A stretch of 45,632 nt of DNA from QHXQ01 sp038322995 (GTDB lineage: Bacteria > Acidobacteriota > Blastocatellia > Pyrinomonadales > Pyrinomonadaceae), in assembly GCA_038322995.1 (NCBI GenBank), contig JBBQGM010000039.1:1-45632 (forward strand), given 5' to 3'. This document shows, one piece after another, positions 42,655 to 45,632 of this stretch. Position numbers and translations under genes: made by a program. The notes below the pieces were generated by a model, which made no database searches, was not told the origin of the DNA, and was given only the letters and a program-made list of their open reading frames with translations. Position 1 is the first letter of the stretch, and each line of letters starts with the position of its first letter.

Positions 42655-43361
42655 GCAACGAGGATACTGCCAGCGACACGGAGCAACTGCTAAGCGCCCC
42701 GCCGAGGTTCACTCCACTCGTCTTCACGCGCCTGCGCGCGGATGAACAGCTGGCCCGCGCCGAAAGTTTTTATGCGTTACTAACCCGCCGCCGCACCGTG
42801 CGCGACTTCTCCGCCGAAGCCGTGCCGCTCGCGCTCATTGAGCGCGCCATCAAGACGGCCGGCACTGCGCCATCGGGCGCGAACATGCAGCCGTGGCGCT
42901 TCGTCGTCGTGCGCGACGCCGAGATCAAACGCCGCATCCGGGTGGCGGCTGAAGAGGAAGAGCGTCTCAGCTATGAAAGCCGCATGCCCGCGCGCTGGCT
43001 GCGCCGGCTCGCCCCGCTCGGCACCGACTGGCACAAGCCGTTCCTCGAAATCGCGCCTTACCTCATCGTCGTCTTTCGCATCGACTATTTGCTCGACGAT
43101 GAAACCGGCGCGACCGAACCAACTTATTACGCGCAGGAATCCGTCGGCATCGCCGTTGGCCTGCTACTCGCCGCCCTACATAACCTGGGTCTCGCCACAC
43201 TCACGCACACGCCCAGCCCGATGAAGTTCTTGAGTGAGATTTTAGCGCGGCCAAAAAATGAGAAACCATTCGTGCTAATCCCCGTCGGCTACCCGGCCGA
43301 GGGCACACTCGTGCCAGACATCGAGCGTAAGCAACTTGCGGAGATCATGCAGGTACGTTAG
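42651..43361 (+). CDS. Nitroreductase-family flavoprotein, iodotyrosine-deiodinase-like
   Basis: A 236-residue FMN enzyme. FMN-binding features are RRRTVRDFS (about 46-54) and TAPSGANMQPW (72-82), with THTPSPMKFL near 185-194. The segment after it matches the active-site lid of bacterial iodotyrosine deiodinases: Glu104-x3-Tyr108 in EERLSYE and Lys129 in DWHKPFLE, the three residues that grip the zwitterion of halotyrosines. That makes it closer to the deiodinase group than to classical nitroreductases. It would reductively dehalogenate halotyrosines or a similar amino-acid-like substrate, but this needs testing. It is translationally coupled to nnrD, another flavin/NAD-related function. Confidence 0.88.
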   Translation: MSNEDTASDTEQLLSAPPRFTPLVFTRLRADEQLARAESFYALLTRRRTVRDFSAEAVPLALIERAIKTAGTAPSGANMQPWRFVVVRDAEIKRRIRVAAEEEERLSYESRMPARWLRRLAPLGTDWHKPFLEIAPYLIVVFRIDYLLDDETGATEPTYYAQESVGIAVGLLLAALHNLGLATLTHTPSPMKFLSEILARPKNEKPFVLIPVGYPAEGTLVPDIERKQLAEIMQVR

Positions 43362-43367
43362 CCGTAC

Positions 43368-44258
43368 CTAGACGAGCAGCATCTTCCAGGTCACTTCGTC
43401 CACTACACCCGTGACCGGTAGGGCCAACGACTTCTGGAAGTCTTTCACCGCCTGTTCGGTCTTCTTGCCGAAGTCGCCATCGAGTTTCTCTTTGTAAAAG
43501 CCGCGCATCTTTAACGCCTGCTGGAAATCACGCGCGAAGGCACTAACAGGCGCGTTCTTGGCGAAGACCTTGCCCTTTGTCGTCAGCCGCAACAACTCGA
43601 ACAACGAACCGTTAAAGAAGTCGTGATCGAGCTTCTCGAAGGGCGTGGCGTTCTTTGGGGCCAATTCGCCGAAGCCGTTCTGCACTAACGTTGCTTTGGC
43701 AAAGGGTGTGGGCACAGTCAGATGGCCCTTGATGTTCACGATCCAGAGTGGGTTCTGGGTGAAGCGCGCGAGCGCCGCGGCTGTGTTCCCTTTCACGATG
43801 AAGTCTTGCCAGAAACTAACTGCCGTGTAGATGATCGGCTTGACGCCGAGCCGTTGCTCTACTGCATCGAGGAACTCGCCGATGACGACGGGCCGCTGCG
43901 CGGCGGGGATCATGCTCCAAAGTTCTTTGCGCACCACCTGTTTCTTCTGGTTGACGATCTTCGTCCATTCAATGTCCACGACGGGCGGCAAGTCGCCGGG
44001 CGCGAGCGCGCCGATCTGCGTTGCGAGCGCGTTGGCCTGCGCCGCCGGGTCGGTTGTCGGTAAGAAGAAATGGTAAGCGCCGGAGAGCAGTCCGGCGGTG
44101 GCGCTGCCGGCGCGATTGGCGGCGAACTTCGCATCTGGATTGCTGACGCCTTCACTCGCTTTAATGAAGACGAAGTAAAGGTTCTGCGAGAGGTTCAGTG
44201 AGAGGATGCTATTCCACTTAATGTCGTTGTGATGGCTGACATCGATTCCGTTGATCAT
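43368..44258 (-). CDS. GH25 lysozyme-like muramidase with peptidoglycan-binding domain
   Basis: A 296-residue protein. The N-terminal GH25 barrel has GIDVSHHN with Asp6 and PPVVDIEW with Asp95 and Glu97, the expected catalytic acids, plus SGAYHFFLP and IIYTAVSFWQDF. The C-terminal 65 residues form a PG_binding_1 three-helix module (ALKMRGFYKEKLDGDFG, then TGVVDEVTW). It would cut the MurNAc-GlcNAc bond. There is no signal peptide at ATG 44258, whose GGAGG site is clear, so export must be by another route or the enzyme acts on lysis. A phage or contact-dependent origin is possible but no phage genes are near. Confidence 0.92.
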   Translation of the reverse strand: MINGIDVSHHNDIKWNSILSLNLSQNLYFVFIKASEGVSNPDAKFAANRAGSATAGLLSGAYHFFLPTTDPAAQANALATQIGALAPGDLPPVVDIEWTKIVNQKKQVVRKELWSMIPAAQRPVVIGEFLDAVEQRLGVKPIIYTAVSFWQDFIVKGNTAAALARFTQNPLWIVNIKGHLTVPTPFAKATLVQNGFGELAPKNATPFEKLDHDFFNGSLFELLRLTTKGKVFAKNAPVSAFARDFQQALKMRGFYKEKLDGDFGKKTEQAVKDFQKSLALPVTGVVDEVTWKMLLV

Positions 44259-44423
44259 GTGTCCGACCTCCGTGGTGGGTGCAAGCGGTCTATGTTAGGG
44301 CAGTCCTTAACCGTAAGGGCCAATGGGCGCGAGGGGCGTTGCCAACCTGGAGTTGCGTGCTTCACCGTGACGAAGCGCGGCGCAGTTTACTCGATGTCGC
44401 GGCGGCGCGACAAGTTTTGCCGT

Positions 44424-45632
44424 TCAGTCGCCGCTGACCGGCGCAGGTTGCCGGTTGGTCAACTCGCGCCAGGTGAGCGGGTGCTGGCCATCATCTAAAC
44501 GCACCATCGAGATGCAGCCCGGCACGGGGCAGACGAGGTAGCAGAGGTTGCAGCCGACACACTCGGTCTCGTCCACAATCGGGTAACGTTTGCCGTCAAT
44601 GCGGGTGAAGGGAATGCACTGGTGCGCGCCGTCTTCGCAGGCGATGTGGCAGAGGTTGCATTGGATGCACTTGGCATGGTCGATGCGCGCGACCGTCTTG
44701 TAGTTGAGATCAAGATTGCCCCAGTCGGTGACGCTGGGGATGCTGCGGCCGATGATCTCGCGCACGCTGGCGTAGCCTTTATCGTCGAGATAATTCGACA
44801 GCCCATCGATCATGTCTTCGACGATGCGATAACCGTAGTGCATGACGGCGGTGCAGACCTGTACGGTGGACGCGCCGAGCAAGAGGAATTCGGTTGCATC
44901 GCGCCACGTGGCGATGCCGCCGATGCCGCTGATGGGGATGCTAATCTCCGGGTCGCGGGCAAGCTCGGAGACCATGTTGAGCGCGATGGGTTTGACGGCC
45001 GGGCCGCAGTAGCCGCCGTGGGCGGCCCGGCCGTTGACGTTCGGGTGCGGGATCATCGTGTCGAGGTCAACGCCCATCATCGAGTTGATCGTGTTGATGA
45101 GCGAGAGCGCGTCCGCACCGCCTTTGACGGCTGCGCGACCGGGCGGCGTGATGCTCGTCACGTTCGGCGTAAGTTTGACGATGACGGGTAAAGAAGTTGC
45201 TTCTTTGACCCACTCCGTCACCATGCAGGTGTAGTCGGGCACTTGCCCCATTGCCGCGCCCATGCCGCGCTCCGACATCCCGTGCGGGCAGCCGAAGTTC
45301 AATTCGACCCCGTCCGCGCCCGTATCCTCGACCTGCTTCGCAATCTCGTGCCAGGCTTCGCGCTTCGATTCAACCATTAGCGAGATAATGAGCGCGTTAT
45401 GCGGATATTTGCGCTTACACTCGCGAATTTCGCGCAGATTCACGTCGAGCGGTCGGTCGGTGATCAATTCGATGTTGTTGAGGCCGATCATGCGCTGCGG
45501 GCCTTGATCGATTGAGGCGAGCCGCGAGCAGACATTGCGGATCGGCTCGCCCAGAGTTTTCCAGACCGCGCCGCCCCAGCCCGCGTCGAACGCGCGCTCC
45601 ACCATCGAACCCATATTAGTCGGCGGCGCGCT
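44424..45632 (-). CDS. preA: NAD-dependent dihydropyrimidine dehydrogenase subunit PreA (5' end outside window)
   Basis: At least 403 codons, open to the window edge; the visible start SAPPTNMGSMVERAFDAGWGG shows that only the first 20-odd residues are missing. It has the flavin-binding dihydroorotate-dehydrogenase-type barrel (LNFGCPHGMSERGMG, VIVKLTPNVT, ISGIGGIATW) and two C-terminal [4Fe-4S] motifs, CIQCNLCHIAC and CVGCNLCYLVCP. With PreT it reduces uracil and thymine to their dihydro forms, the first step of reductive pyrimidine catabolism. PreT and later pathway genes should lie beyond the window. Confidence 0.93.
   Translation of the reverse strand, partial: SAPPTNMGSMVERAFDAGWGGAVWKTLGEPIRNVCSRLASIDQGPQRMIGLNNIELITDRPLDVNLREIRECKRKYPHNALIISLMVESKREAWHEIAKQVEDTGADGVELNFGCPHGMSERGMGAAMGQVPDYTCMVTEWVKEATSLPVIVKLTPNVTSITPPGRAAVKGGADALSLINTINSMMGVDLDTMIPHPNVNGRAAHGGYCGPAVKPIALNMVSELARDPEISIPISGIGGIATWRDATEFLLLGASTVQVCTAVMHYGYRIVEDMIDGLSNYLDDKGYASVREIIGRSIPSVTDWGNLDLNYKTVARIDHAKCIQCNLCHIACEDGAHQCIPFTRIDGKRYPIVDETECVGCNLCYLVCPVPGCISMVRLDDGQHPLTWRELTNRQPAPVSGD

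Noticed and set aside
1..45632. tRNA, rRNA or tmRNA genes
   Set aside because: No TPsiC-like or acceptor-stem patterns stood out on either strand when reading the spacers; a covariance search would be needed to exclude them fully.

Overview
The window is a 45.6 kb, GC-rich, gene-dense stretch of a bacterial chromosome with no rRNA, tRNA, CRISPR array or intact insertion sequence that I could see. The gene set points to an acidobacterium, most likely class Blastocatellia (subdivision 4). This is an inference from several traits: an ECF sigma factor of the Acidobacteria/Planctomycetes type beside a Ser/Thr kinase, secreted beta-propeller proteins with a DUF4214-type C-terminus, a TonB-like protein with an N-terminal zinc ribbon, menaquinone-type UbiE/MenG, full-length MetH, and an ElbD-like ether-lipid enzyme. 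Nothing here fixes the taxonomy.

Layout. 1-0.9 kb: truncated Ser/Thr kinase and its ECF sigma factor (minus). 1.2-6.8 kb: secreted proteins (plus): a vanadium-haloperoxidase-fold protein, then a PD40 propeller and a delta-60 repeat protein that share a nearly identical C-terminal module. 6.8-12.9 kb (minus): an M16-like protein, menaquinone methyltransferase, a dipeptide-type ABC permease pair without its other subunits, an HDAC-fold deacetylase and MtgA. 13.3-14.8 kb: zinc-ribbon/TonB protein. 15.5-19.9 kb: a looser, more AT-rich island with an M43 metalloprotease, a small protein, an 11-Asp-box propeller and a 70-residue protein, all starting with Lys-rich, non-Sec N-termini. 20.1-21.9 kb (minus): aminotransferase and coaD. 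22.3-27.7 kb (plus): metH, plsC-like acyltransferase and lipid kinase, each overlapping the next. 27.7-37.9 kb (minus): HAD-IB phosphatase, prolyl oligopeptidase, LarA-like protein, a 1481-residue reductase/AMP-ligase/ACP/acyltransferase fusion, and an epimerase/dehydratase. 38.1-38.7 kb: a small Cys protein facing a cREC-like receiver. 39.0-43.4 kb (plus): exonuclease III, SDR, histidine phosphatase, NAD(P)HX dehydratase and an iodotyrosine-deiodinase-like nitroreductase. 43.4-45.6 kb (minus): GH25 lysozyme and the 3' part of preA.

The strongest functional theme is lipid metabolism at 25.8-38 kb. An acyltransferase and a lipid kinase lie tail-to-tail with a run headed by a HAD phosphatase and centred on an enzyme whose four-domain order matches ElbD, the multifunctional ether-lipid enzyme of Myxococcus. 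The strongest non-coding themes are two unrelated 93-bp inverted-repeat elements and a set of spacers filled with degenerate short-word repeats arranged as imperfect hairpins. A third signal is an apparent gene-conversion tract between the two DUF4214-type modules.
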